NCBI GenBank assembly: GCA_013398055.1
Contig: VZRS01009616.1
Location: forward strand, 1-64,000
Source: Ifrita kowaldi
Lineage: Eukaryota; Chordata; Aves; Passeriformes; Cinclosomatidae
Direction: 5' to 3'
Length of the DNA stretch: 64,000 bases
Below the pieces are notes generated by a model. That model was not told the DNA's origin. It did no database searches and worked only from the letters and a program-made list of their open reading frames with translations. The translations under genes and the position numbers were made by a program. Positions 1 to 13,395 of the stretch are shown here, one piece after another. Numbering within the stretch: position 1 is the stretch's first letter; every line of letters starts with the position of its first letter.

Positions 1-149
1 CCTGCCCTCCAGCAGATCAACATGCTCGCCCAAGTTACTGTTGTCTGCAAATTTATTAAGGGTCCACTCGATCCCCTCATCCCAATCATCTATAAAGATA
101 TTAAACAGGACTGGCCCAATACTGAGCCCAGGGCAAGACCACTTGTGAT
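1..149 (-). mobile_element. CR1 LINE fragment, reverse transcriptase palm region
   Basis: Read on the minus strand, this codes for part of the CR1 ORF2 reverse transcriptase, including LFNIFIDDWDEGIEW followed by the catalytic-box region. The family's FADD motif reads FADN here, so the second catalytic aspartate is lost. Homology stops near base 149, which is the 5' truncation point. The 3' half would lie left of the window. It is a dead, 5'-truncated copy. Identification rests on recognised CR1 consensus sequence. Confidence 0.9.
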
Positions 150-3100
150 ATGTATATAGCAGCACAGTGGAGTTGTTTTGCACTACTGAAATACAAAGAT
201 TACTCCCAGAAATAAAAATTAGCTGTCACTTCCTGCCTTATCTATGACAGTTTATATAGTTAAATTTTCCTGGTATGCTGGTAACCAGTCTTCCCCTAAA
301 ATTATGATTGCTGATGTCTGAGAAATATGCTTATTTATAAGCAAGAACTTGAAGCAGGAATTCCATTTTATAGGCAGGTTTGGGGTAATTGTTCATTTTA
401 AATTAAATATATTAGCAATAAGGAAGCTTTAAACAAGCATACAGGACTTTTTTTGCGTCTCAATAAATTTAGGCAACCATATTCTATGAAATTAAGTTAA
501 ATGCATTTCTCTTGAAATATACTATCAATAAAAATACCAATAGTAGAAATCGCTTTGTCTCAAAGAGATGCTAAGTTTTAAATGTAATTTCTTTTAGCAT
601 GGATCACAGAATCTCCGAATATGACTATAATTTTAATTTTCTTCTATGAACAAGGTTTGGCTCAGCCAGAAAAGCCCTCTGGCAATGTGTTAAGACAGTC
701 TTTCTGCAACTTTGCTGCAGATATGCAGCAGAAGTTGTTTTTATGAAGCAAATGGGGATTTATGGCAATATTTTAAAGGAAATCACTGAAAAGGTTTTGA
801 GAGAAACTCTTGTCTCATTTGTTTAGTTTCAGTACAATGCTACTGTCTGTACCCTGATTATGCTATGCTTTAGGCACTTATAAGCACAATATGTATCATC
901 ATTTAGACAGGATAGAGAGGGAAACAGAATAAACATCGAACAGATATGCTCCCCCACCCTTGTTTTCTTGCTTTTCCACATGTAGGCACAGCAAGAGGAA
1001 AAAACAAAAATCCCAGCTCCCAGTGTTCAGAGATTTGTCAATGGCAGTTTGCTCTGGCTCACATGCAGAGTGAAGCTGCAGAGGAGACAACTGCAGAGAG
1101 CAAGTCAGGAGTGTGAAGCCTCGGAGAGCAAAGCCACAGGGACAGAAAAATCTCTTAAGCAGCTGGGGAGAAGAGGCAACCAATTAAACAGGGAACAAAG
1201 ACAAGCAGGAAGCTCCATGCTAGCAAAACCCATTATGTTTTCGCTCATATTTTTGATGAACAGTGGAAACCGAACATGTGGGGGTTTTTTGGTTGCAGAA
1301 ATATGGAATAGTCTGAAGCTGTACCACAAAATACAAACCTTTTTTTATCAGCAAACTACATTCTTGAAATCAAATTCAGGCCCATGTTTAAAACTAATTT
1401 TCTAATTCTATATATTGTTTTCTGTAGGCTTGAAAAACAAGCAAGCAAGCAGAAAAAGGAAGCTATTTTTCTACTGCGGAAAATAAAACTTCCATGAACC
1501 ATTCTCCATTTAGACATCTTCTCACTTTCATTCCTCTCAGTCTGGAATTGTATTTTACAAGGATAAAGTAATTAGGTAATTGGAAAGATCTAATCCTCTA
1601 GAGCTGGCAGAGCATGCGTGGATTGCTGTGTGTCATGATGCACAGGAAAATTTCAACCCTTAAACATCACTTGGGATGCTGGTTTGAATATGATGCAATG
1701 AGGAGTTATACTGCTCCTCATCATGATGGCTGGTTAGAAGATCAGTGTGATGCAGAGCTGGATCTTTTCAAGTCTCAGACTACTACTATCAATTTTATCC
1801 TGTGAGATCTTGTGAACAGCCCTTAAGAGTCAAAAGCCAGAGAAGACAAGAGAAATCTTACAATTACCATACAGGGAAAATGACAAAACATCTCCTGTGA
1901 CTTTGGGGTGGCCCTTGCTCTCGAAGAGATAGTGAAAGATATGGCTCATGTCTCCACAAAATCCTAGCTCTGTTTAGTCAGCAGTTCCTAGTGACTCTTT
2001 CCAAGTCTCTGCCTAATTGAGGACTTTTATTTGATGATCAAATGGATAAGTTTATCCAAATTTGGGGTCCCAACAGCTATTATTAGTAATAAAAATGACT
2101 GCAGCAGGAAGATTAATACATAATGAACAATTATTCACTCACTATATCTCTACTGCTGTTTTTTAAATCTGTGAAAAGTGGTTTTTTCAGTATTTATTTA
2201 ATGTTGTGGGGGTTCTAATTACTTTATTAACAACTCTTGGTTGTTGTTTTTCTGGAAATGTATGAGTATTCTCATCTGACATCCCTGGTCCCTTAACTGG
2301 ACTCATTTACATCTTTACATAACATAAAGCAATTTCTGATGTCATCATTCACAGTTATAATTACAAAATTCGCTTTGCATAACAAAAAAAATTCCTCTTA
2401 TCACTGAACATTCCTGTTAGTAAACTCATCTATTAAAAACAAGAATGGCCTAGGGAATGTATAGATATTCTCCAGAAAAAAATCAGGGAGAAGTAATTTC
2501 AGCACTACTTTCAGATTTAAAAGCCACATATTCAAAGTGGACATATTATGCAAAGATTTGAGTGTGCTTGTTATGAGCTGCTAGTGTCATGTAGCAGTTT
2601 CTTTTACAGGATTTTTGGATATCTGCCAGTGGTAGTCACAATGGATGCTTTTAGAAAGTTATGTGTTTTCATTTTGTTCTTATTGTACTACAGAATTGCA
2701 ACAATATTATATAAAACTGTGACATTTATATGGTAGATACTTCACTTAATAAAGGAAACATCATAGGAATGATATCTAAAATGAGATACTGAGAAAGCAG
2801 TATATTATGTATTTCTCAAAATGTGATGACTAGAAATGAGGGTGTTCTCACAAGATGGTTAATGTATGACCAAAAGGGAAAAGATTAGAGGATTCCCAAA
2901 GGACCTCCATTAGGATCAGGTATAGACTTCAAAGCGTAGCTCCTTAAACTTGGCCAAAGAGGCAGGCAAAGACATTTCAGATTCCCTTTTGTATCACAGG
3001 CAAGATCCTCACAGCTGAAGTGCCTCAGAGCTCTGCCCTGCTTCTCTCTCACTTCCTCCTGTTCATCATCTCTTCTCTAGCACTGTGTTACGTTTGGTTT

Positions 3101-5865
3101 TATTTTTTAATGCAGAAGCATTTTTGTGCAAAAGTTTGTGAAATAATGTCTTTGCGAACTTAAGCTTGGACAACTTTGAAAATGTACATGAAATTTAAAT
3201 AAGCATTTGGTTAATGTTGGTTGAGAGAAAAAAAGGCAAAATCTCAAGATTTTGGATATGAGATACACATTTGCTTTGCTCTTGATCTGGCAGAGTAGTG
3301 TATATATGTGAGACTAGAATTACAATGCAAGAACATCTCTCTGTTTAGAAATTAATATCCAGAGTATTTTACCACAGAATTTGACATATTCAATCCAAGT
3401 CTCTAAAATGAAGTGGTTTCAGCCACCTCAGACATAACACAGTACCTAAGAGGAGTTCTATGGGCAGATCTCTGTAGCTGATTGTCCTGGTCCCTTTCTA
3501 GTCTAACTTGTTAACAATGTCCTGATTACATTATTTTGGAGCATGGGGCATCTCCCCTTCCTCCCTTATTCTAAATGATTTATCTGCTAAATCTGAGAAT
3601 TAGTTGGAGAATGGATGATTTGTTTTGTTTTGCCTTTTCACGTGACATGAGGAAACGAGATTTAATATAGGCAGAGAGGGCCTTGGCAAGACAGAGAACA
3701 GTACTCTTTCTTTACAGTCCCTCCTAACTGGTGCAAAATCACGTCACTTATCTATTCAGGCAGTCAGCTCATTCAACAGAACACCAGCCTGCAGAGAGCT
3801 TTCCAAATTTAGCTGAGAGATAAACAGCAAGGAAAAAATATGCTGAAAATGGGATGCACATAATAAAACAGCAATCAAAAACGCATCACATGGGGATTCA
3901 CCTTATAATGTTTATCTCTTCTGGCACAGAAGGGGGAAAGCAACAGAAGTAGCAGGGATGGTAGCAGGAAGATCATATAAAAGACCTTCCTCCCTCCGAG
4001 TTTTTATTTAACCTACTTTTTAAAGATGTTTTTGTCTGTATTGCTGCTTATTCATAACAACCACAGCAGGATTCCCCCTGACACCCCACTTTACAGAGCT
4101 ACTGAACACCAACAAAAAGAGTTGTTTCACCTGGTAGGAGAGTTTTCAGAACAGCTAATACTTGACCTTTACTGTAAAGAGCTCCTTTTGCCACAGATCA
4201 AATATTTTCAATTTTCAGTACCAGCAACCTGGCCTGAAAGAATTTCATGAGACTAAATCACATTTTATCAGATCTATCATATACCCAGTGAATCCAGGAA
4301 TGATTAAGCCTGACAGTCATAAACCTTTCAGGAGCCTGACTGATTTTCCTGTGATACAAGCAATAGTTCCTCTACTATCTACAAAAATTACTAATAGTGA
4401 TTAATTTCAGATGTTTCCCATGGTGTTATCAAAATCTGCACCATGTATCTTCAGATTTTTATGCAAAGTTTTGACATCCTGTGAGCTACTTTTAATTCAA
4501 AGGGAGTTGCTCTTGAATTCAAGTTTCTGCTACATTAATCCTATTAAATCTCTTTAATAATACATTTAAATGAAGGTTTATATATAGTTGCATGGGTTTG
4601 ACCTATACCACTCTGATTTTTACAATTAGGAATTTTATAAAGCAAAATAAATCCTCTATAAGTTTTCTGCTTCCTCATGCAAAAATTATCTCATTTGTCT
4701 CATCCAGGTGTTCTTCACCACATTGTTTCCCAACATCCAGCTACCTCATGTGACTGGACATAACACCTTTGGAGTTCAACAGTGACTAACTCTCTGGTTT
4801 AATGGCTAGACATGAAAAAAGTGTCAGGAGCTTTTGTAAGTAACCTGGAGGCATCTGGTCACTGGGGTGGAATCCAAAACCCTGCACTAAGGCACCAAAG
4901 GCTTCACAGAGCGCACAGGAAATTAGGTATCTCAGAATAGCATCCCTAAATACAGACCTGCTGACTGGGAAGTTGTAAGATCTGTAAAATTACTCTGTCC
5001 TTCCTAGTATTAATTACACAAGTGCAAGGCAAACCATAAGTGACCCTTATTATAATGCTACCACTGAAAGGATTAAATCTAGGAAGAAAATAATAGGAGA
5101 TTATTCATAGTCCCTAACATAACATTTATCGAGCTAGTTTTCCTAGAGCTTCCTCTGTAGTTCTTCCTCTGCAGAATGACCTCCATACTATGTAATTTAA
5201 ATGAATTATATGCTAAAATGGGAGTGGTCTAAAGTTGTAGGAGAGATAAGCCTACAGAAAGCTCTGATGAAACTGGGAACTCTATTGCACACCATCATTT
5301 ATTAGGTCAGCAGAGGGAGATAAAACTCTCCCTTAGTGCTTCAGAGTAGGCTGCTTCATTTCCTATGGTCTATCACAGCAGTTCTCTGGGTGGAAAAGAC
5401 CATCACTGCTAATGTACCCTGAGACACCAGTAGTGCACATTCATGAATTTTAGTAAGAAACATTTGGTCTAATGTATTGAGCACAACTGTTCAAACTTCT
5501 CTGGAGGCTGCCTGTTATTTCTGGGAAGTGGCAAGAGAAAGCAGACAAAAGGGTATTTTGTAAAGTCCTTCTAAACTGCTCTAAGAATATTCAAACCCCT
5601 GCATGTACCTTCAAGCTTGACAAGTGATTTTGAAGCAGCTATAAACAACCATTGGGGAAATTGTTCATATAACTCTGAATTGTTTTTGATTCTCTGGCAG
5701 TTTGCTATTTCATGGAGGTATATTGTGATGCATTCCAAGGACTCAGCACTTCCTAGCCCTTTTTTTCCATTATTGGAAGGCAGGTCCCTTAAGAATGTTT
5801 AGATGTAGCTGAGGTATATGGAATAATACAGTATAATAATGTTAATACTCAAACATTGTCTCCTC
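150..5865. other. Unannotated AT-rich DNA, no gene seen
   Basis: No recognisable gene, RNA gene or young repeat was seen. Open frames here are short (at most 118 codons), begin at arbitrary ATGs and match no family I recognise. A TATAAAA string near 3,977 has no supporting promoter context. Confidence 0.6.
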
Positions 5866-6450
5866 CCGGCTCAAGACAAATACATCCCTACAAAATGGAT
5901 CACAGGGAAGAACACCAGGAGACCTGGAGCGCCTGGAAAACCTTAAACATGAACAGGTAGCTTACAGAGGGAGGAAACCAGGAAAGTTAGCCTGGAAGGA
6001 ATACAGATAAATTGCCTAAACGGCCAGGGAGCTGGTTAGGAAAGCTAAAGCACTGGCAGAAGTAAATCTGGCCAAGGACATCGAGGTTAATAAAAAAAGA
6101 TTCTTCTGGTACATCATGGGTAAAAGGCTACATACGTCCTGCTGAACAATTCCAGAGGAGGCCACTAAGTTAACCACAGAGCTAGGATACCTCTCTTATG
6201 AAGACAGGCTGAGAGCAATGAGGCTGTTCAGCCTTGGGAAGAGAAAGCTCTGGGAGGTCTCAGCCTTCCAGTACCTAACAGGACCCGGAAAAGAGCTGTA
6301 GTGGGACTTTTCACAAGGGTACATAGTGACAGAACAAGGGGGCATGGCCTTAACTTGAAAGAGGGTAAATTTAGATTAGGTATTAGGAAGAAATTCTTTA
6401 CTATGAGGGGGGTGAAACACTGCAACAGCTGGCAGCTGCTGGCAGACTGT
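5866..6450 (+). mobile_element. CR1 LINE copy with internal deletion (linker joined to 3' tail)
   Basis: Bases 5,866-6,131 code, with frameshifts, for the ORF2 linker between endonuclease and reverse transcriptase: AQDKYIPT, then NLAKDIEVNKKRFFWYI. At about 6,148 the sequence jumps to the CR1 3' region, starting at the CCAGAGGAGG motif. It continues through the tail with ACAAGGGGGCATGG and TTAGGAAGAAATTCTTTACT. The whole reverse transcriptase domain is missing between these parts. The terminal octamer repeat is not visible, so the last part of the tail is lost or too diverged. Both ends are approximate. Confidence 0.88.
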
Positions 6451-9400
6451 GGCTAGGTCATTCATTTAAGGTGACACAGTTATGGATCCAAGCTGAGAAG
6501 AACTAGTACCCCAAATCTCCTATTCTAACTTTTAACCTACTAAACAAGAGCTCATCATCTCAGAAGACAACTATGTCCTGAATAACTCTGAGAAGCACTG
6601 AGTCACAAGTGTGCACAGAAATATCTGAGGTGTTAACATTTCCTACCAACTACCTTGAGATTGCCAGGCTAGCATGCAGATGTACTGAATCACTTTACAG
6701 AGTAAGATGACTTGTGAAACTGATCTTGAGGCTTTGGCTCTTGGTTTAAGCACTCTGGACTGCCCACCTAAAGATACACACAAATATGCATCCATGGTTC
6801 ATACTGAGAATTGGGACAGTTTAAATAAAAGAGTGTGTTGGATTATATCTAGAACGGAACAGCTGACCCATCATAAGGTGTATGTGAGGAACCTTAAGCA
6901 GAAACCCTGGTGATGTTGGTCCTTCTCAAACTTTTTCTGACTATTCTAGACCACAAAGTGGCAACTTCAGCGCAAACTTCAGTGCATGGAGCAAGCATGG
7001 AGAGGAAGAAACACAACAAATTGGCAGAGGCTACCAGGATAGACACTGTTCAAAAAAAGGATCAGTCGTATTCCATATTTGAAACCAAGGCTTATTTAGG
7101 ACAGCATATGCCTAAAACTACTTTTGAGCTGTTTACTCTTGTTTTATTTGATTTTTCCTGGTGGTGGGCCTGAACTTGCTTTCACCATCAATAAATCAGA
7201 CTAATGTGCTAGTGAAAAAATCAGTTATGAATTATAAGCAGAATTTTAAAAGTTTAGCTTTATCCATGCCCTTACTAGTTCAAAAACAGAGTGGTTGATT
7301 ACATATATATATATGAAATATACTCTATGAATAGGCATTGCTAAGATTTTTACACTAGAGGGCACCTTGCTTATTCTCTTATATTTCATGGAATTGGTGC
7401 ACTGTAACCTGTATGGAGTTTTCTGCAGTATTTAAATTCCAGGAGCTTTTAATGTGTTGGTTGGTTTTTGGGTTGGTTTTTGGGTTGGTTTTTTTGTTTG
7501 TTGTTTTTTTTTTCCAACAAGTACATAATATAAGTATCAATTTCAGGCAATACCTATCTGGGATAACATTGAAGATCTTCAATTGTAGGGGGGAAAAAAT
7601 TGGACAATGCCCAGTTTAAATCCTTCTAAAGACTTTCAGCTGAAGCCATTGAAATGGAACCACACCTTTAACTATTTTTGTGCTTATATTGCTATGCTAG
7701 TATATACTGGCTAAAAATAAAATACACATGATAGCTTCTAAAATATTTTGTAATGGAAAATTTATATCATTATTTATTATGACCTAAATGAGCTTAGCTT
7801 ATTTAGCTTAAGAGTACAGTCGCCATTGGCTCAGATCATCTGACTCCTGTCGCTCTGGTGAGAAAAGACCAACGCTGACACACATATTTAAGATATATTA
7901 CTATCTCCTGCAAAGAAATAGGTATGTTGCTGTCTATAAATAAGTGTTTAAACAATGACCAAGCCATAGCAGTTCCATTACTACATTTTGTATGCTCCTT
8001 TTTTATGCACCAGATATAAACAAGGCAAGTATTTAGGTCAGAGTAATTAAAATCATGTATATATGAATGAGAATTATTTTAAGACAGTCTGCTGTCCATG
8101 TGATACTTTGCACAGTAAGTGATCTTGAGAAATCTGAGGTCTGTGCATTGACCAATGCTCCCTGTTTTTCAGCCTCAGAAGACTGAATATGTGGAGTAGA
8201 AATAGACAGAGAAGCCTAATACAACAGAGACCACACCACATTCTCCCCTTGGCCTGGTGGGTTCCACCCTTTAAAACACTGAAATCATACTGTTTTTCTC
8301 AGAGTTCATAGGAGATATAACTAAAGATTCTTTATCACCTCATTTCCATCCTATTAGTCCATTCCCTCCTTTCTGCCACTATTGTTCAGCTACCTGAGGA
8401 TGCATATATATACCTGAGGAGCTACCGATGGAATTCTACACCAAGGGAAGGACTTCCTGCAGAAGTGAAGACTTTCAGGGTTATGCAGTCTTCCACTGAA
8501 AGCCATTGTTGCCTGGCATGCATGCCCTACGGCAAGGTTTTGACCTACTTGAGAACAGGCATTATGCCATCCAAACAGATGGGCAAAAGCGTAGTCAGTC
8601 AGGAGACCATGTTTGTACATCAAGCATGGATGACGAGGGCATGATTCTCAGCTGAGAACATTTAAATAATTGTTCATTCAGAGCTTATGCTCCTGTCACA
8701 GAAAGTAATGTGTCACCATTAATCAAGCTTGGAGTTTAGTGCCCTTTAGGAAAGGCATTGCAATGTAAGGTGGATATTATCACCTAGATAGGATTTTTGG
8801 ACTGATAGGTCTGGAGCACAATTATGAAAATGTTTGACTTCTAGTTCCACCTCTGCTACTAGCTTCATAAATGACCTAGAGCAAATTCAGCTACGCTCTT
8901 TGTAGCTGCTTCTCTTGTCTTACCAACACCAACCCACATACTGCAAGAGCATCATTATGTGAGCAAATCAATGTGTGCAAAGCAGCTACAACAGAAGTGA
9001 GTACACATCCCTATAGCTGCTTTATCATGTGACCCACTTATGTGAAATTTTGGTACAACAGGTATAATTCTCTATTTGCTGACGTGGCAAATTTCTCATG
9101 GCTAGACTCATATTGTTGGCTTCAATATCATGTGGACTTTATTTTTTGAAGATTAAAACAGTTAATTTATAAGCAGAAGTGGACAGAATTGCAAATGCTT
9201 CCATTTTGTCGTTTGCAATTTCACATGCTTCGCTGATTTTCAGCATGATCAGTATGTGAAATAAAGATGAGTGGGTATAACAAATTATTCCAGACTAATG
9301 CCAACATTAATAATAGTCACTATTTATGTATTAATTTGTGCTAAAACTGTTTCAGATGAGCAAATAGAAAAGACATATGTTAGGTACATATTTTTGCAAA

Positions 9401-12400
9401 CTAGACACATTTTAAGCAGGATATTAAAAAAATAGGTTTTGTACAGGAACAACTAGATGTATTGAAATTGCTCATGGCAAATGTCAACTTTTAGAAATAA
9501 TGTCTGGGTTGTTACTAGGATATAGAGTCCAAATTTATTTAACAGCAGTTGTACACAAGCAATTCATAAGCCAAGACTATCTACAAAGTAAAACCTAAGC
9601 CTGGATCTCAAAAAAGCATCTAATGACACAGAGAACTGAGATGCTGAGAACCTTTTCCTATGTGACTTTCATAAGGTAGTTTGTTAGCAATGTCTGAAAG
9701 TTAAATCTACGCAGTTCATGAGTCCGAGTAACTTGAATGAGATTATTTACACTGTGTAATGTTTTGCAGAGCTATTCAGGTATTTTAGCGCACTCACAAG
9801 CAATCAGTTTTTTTAAGAACTACTTGTATAATATAACCTTTTTTTCCTGCCTTAAACGAATTAGATGCTCATTTAAAGAATATTATCCAAATCTACTGCA
9901 AGTTGTTCTGAAATACATTTAAACTGTACTGGGATAAAGTTAATTTCCAAAACGATATCTTAAATTAGTCATCATACTTATTAATTACCTGTTCAAATAA
10001 ACTGTCCATTAGCAGCTATTTTTCTAGAAAATACACAGCCTTAGTTTTATTATAAGTGCCGTAGAGTATTATAAAAGATATGTTCCATACACTCTAAAAC
10101 CACTTCTAAGAAATCAACTTATTTGCCAACTGACAGAATTGTAGCATTTTCAACATTTAGTCAAGCTTAACTCATTTCAGGGAAAGGAGTCATCCTTCAA
10201 ATATATGACATGTATTTATTATCCAATTCACAAAGGTTCCAGTGCAACAAAGCAGCAATGAGCCTTTATGATGATTAAAATGTCAAAAGAAAATCTAATC
10301 AGTCATACTGTGAATTTCCCCCAAATAATAACCACCGCTGTTGTACTCTTATATTTCACTGTTGATGACAGAGCAGGTCCAATATGGAGGGCATGCCATG
10401 ATCTTTTCTGTGTAATATATAGTCGGGAGTCATGCTTAGGGCATCATTAAAAGCCAGGTACTCAGGGAGAAGCAGAGCTGCAACAATTGGAGCTCTCAGA
10501 TCACTCAGTTGTAACACAAATAGGAATGTAGCCTTGCAAACAATGCAAGCCATTAAGGCAGCAAGCTATTCCTATCCCACATCACCTTCAGCAGTGGATG
10601 ACATCTTTCTCAGAGTATTGCTGTAAGCACATTTCCTGTTGAATGAGTTGTTCTTTTTGTCTCTCCCTCCCTGAGGCAAAAAATGCCCCTCTGCATTTCC
10701 TTGAGGTCTTTGTTTCTCGCCGTTTGGGTCTGTGTCTTACAGGCACAGCCTTGCTTTATCTTTATACCTATGAGCAATTAAGCAGTATGAATGCAAATAT
10801 AACTGAATTCTCCTGAGATGATCAGTTATAAAAATATGATTTTGTATCTAGGAAGTAATACGGTAACAACGTGAGACCCTTGCAAGAAAAAAAGCAAGAG
10901 CCAGGAGCATGTAAAGGATGTACTCAAAATTTCCTTGAGTTGGGCATATTTTATCTTTTGGTTATTGTTTCTGACATTGAAACATTGCCTTATTATGTAG
11001 TTAAGTATTGCAATTACTTTAATAATGACAGGCGGCTTCAAGCTGTTCCTGAACTTCATAAATAATATTAAATTGTTTTTAATAAATTATGTGCCTCTGT
11101 GAGTACTGTATAAATTTCCCTTATAAGTATGTATTTATAAACATATTCAGATTCAGGAAGATCATACATAAGGAGGAATATTTTTCATTTCATTTCAAAG
11201 AAATACATACCCAGCTCCCACTGGGAAGTGGGATAACTGGAAAAGTAGACATTACTGAGACTGTTCTTCATGCATAACATAAAGTATTTACATTCCTTTC
11301 TAAATATACATTAAAATGAATGTATTTTATTTTTAAGAGAAATGTCAGTCAAATCACTAGCTTGAAGCACGCACATCACTTTTATCAGGCATCTTTAGCA
11401 CCTTCATAGGGAACACGGCTTTGGCTCATCATGTTTGAGAAAAAATCCCTCTCTAAGAAATGAAATAACACCATAATAATAAAGCCATACTAATAATATA
11501 ATAATTCAGAATCATAGCTGAAGGACATTAAGTCAAACTTTCATGTTAACTGAAGAAGGCATGAAGTTCCAGTACACCCAAAAAATGGCAAAGGGCTCCT
11601 CCCCTACCCTCTTCTCTGGGGCCAATATGCTACACTCCCTTAGAGATTTTCTGAAACTGCCAGCACGTGGCTGCTGCCAACAGGAGCTGACATCTCAGAC
11701 TCACTGCAGGAATTATTATACTCTATGTCCTTAGAGGATCTCTCATGATGAGTACCTCACACTGCCCTCTTGCATTCACTTCAGGACTGTACTGTTTCAG
11801 TACTGTTTCACTGAGAAAGTTCAGTGCTCCTAATATACAGCATATTTTATTCCAGGCAGTTTAATAACTTAAATATTTCCACTCCCAATACTGTGCATCA
11901 CTTAGTTGAGATGACGTGGTGTATGTAGTTGGCATGGGATGATTACAGAAAACTATTATGAATTATAGAAGGATTCCAAAATATGGAGAGCCAATGCAAA
12001 CCTCAAGCTCCTCGTAACTGTTAAAGTTTCCTATGTGAGACATTAAAGTTGGCTGTTAATTTTACATCTTCATACAAATAGATTCATTATCTTAATCTTC
12101 TCATCTACTGTATGTTGCAAGTAAACAATCCTATCACTTTTTGGTGCTGTTGTTTATTCCTCTTAATTATTTTCAGATGAAATCTTTATGCAGCATGACA
12201 AGTTGTAAAAACTACTTTCCTTTTAGTGAGATCACAACTTCTGGTGTTAAACTTTTAAAAAAAATCAGCTTTGACTTTTTGTTAATATACATGATGGTAT
12301 CTTCACCAAATATGCTGTAAAATGAACAGCTGCTTCTCCACTAATTTATCTAAATAACATGTCCTAAAAAAGGCTAAAATACGTAATTGCTTAAAAAAGT

Positions 12401-12768
12401 TCTTTTTGGAATTAAACTATTGCACTACAAAAGAAGAAGGTTCGAAGTTCAAAAGATGGGCTGCAGGCTCTCACTTTCTGTCTGGAGTTTATGGGACTAA
12501 CACTTGGTGATAGTTAAATGTCTTCTCTGGTATCTACACTTGGATTCCTCTAAGAGGTGAAAAAGTTTGTTGCATGCAGTGAAGATTTTATACGACAAAG
12601 TTTTAAAACGACAGGATAGGAGACATAGCCTACTAACACATCTGGTATTTTTCTGCTTGCATACTACCAACATGAAAGAAAAATATGCAATAAGTTCCTA
12701 TGTATAGCTTCAAAGGGCATCTCATTTTTCATTTGATTTCTGCTGCTCTCAAAGTCCTGAAACATTGG
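6451..12768. other. Unannotated AT-rich DNA, no gene seen
   Basis: No convincing exon, RNA gene or dated repeat apart from the simple repeat near 7.46 kb. Around 10.36-10.63 kb both strands are open for about 60 codons, but there are no convincing splice sites and no recognised protein. A weak CR1-end-like string (CAGAATCATAGCTGAAGGAC) at about 11,508 does not continue into CR1 homology. Confidence 0.55.
7457..7514 (+). repeat. GGGTTGGTTTTT simple repeat with T-rich end
   Basis: About three copies of a 12-base G/T unit (GGGTTGGTTTTT) are followed by a T-rich run reaching about 7,514. The plus strand is nearly free of A and C here. It resembles telomeric DNA only in being G/T-rich; the TTAGGG unit is absent. 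Confidence 0.8.
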
Positions 12769-12932
12769 TTGCATCGCCTATCCTGGAAATTTTGAAACAT
12801 TCAAGGTCAGATTTGCTGGGGTTCTGAGCAACCTGATCTAGTTGAAGATATCCCTGCTCACTAGGAGCTGGACTAGGTGATCTTTGAAGGTCCCTTCCAA
12901 CCCAAACTTTTTTATTATTCTATGATTATTAT
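12769..12932 (+). mobile_element. CR1 LINE 3' tail
   Basis: This matches the last 160 or so bases of CR1. It contains GAGCAACCTGATCTAG, then GGTCCCTTCCAACCC, and ends in a diverged ATTCTATGATTATTATG terminal repeat. It is severely 5'-truncated. The 3' end faces the oppositely oriented CR1 that ends at 13,003, with 70 bases between them. Confidence 0.88.
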
Positions 12933-13002
12933 GAGTGCTACACACACCAGAATAATTTACCTGTATTTTTATAGCCAAATATGGTACTGTACAGCATTCA
13001 AA

Positions 13003-13395
13003 TCATCACAGAGTCATGGAATAACAGAATTAGAAAGGCAGGGACATCTTTCCTGTTGCTCAACAGTTGCCCCTGCAAACTGACCTTAAACAGCTACAGT
13101 GATGAGGCACCTAGTCTCCGGACAACCAGTTCCAGTGTCTTACCACCCTCACCATAAAATAATTATTTCATCTATTCAACCAAAATCTACCCTCTTTCTG
13201 TTCAAAACTGCTGTCCCTTATTCTGTCACTACAGGCTGGGTAAAAAGCCTCCACCTTTCTCATAATCCCTATTTATATATCAAAAGGCTGCAATATGATC
13301 TCCCTGGAGCCTTCTTCAGGGCTCAACAACCACAGTTCTCCCAGTAAACTATGAGGCTATTCAGTTTTTCAGGCCCTCTTCAGTTCTTAAACACA
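13003..13395 (-). mobile_element. CR1 LINE 3' region, reverse strand
   Basis: The reverse complement follows the CR1 3' region in order: frame remnants of the ORF2 C-terminus, the 3' tail, and an end near 13,003 (ATCATCACAGAGTCATGGAA on the plus strand). Recognisable plus-strand blocks are AAATCTACCCTCTTTCTG and the GATCTCCCTGGAGCCTTC block. It is diverged and 5'-truncated near 13,395. An 82-codon plus-strand frame (13,099-13,347) is antisense to it and is not a gene. Confidence 0.85.

Noticed and set aside
7457..7514. Interstitial telomeric repeat
   Set aside because: The unit is GGGTTGGTTTTT, not TTAGGG or a simple variant of it.
11508..11760. CR1 3' end suggested by CAGAATCATAGCTGAAGGAC
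   Set aside because: Only about 20-30 bases resemble CR1, and the following sequence shows no CR1 order.
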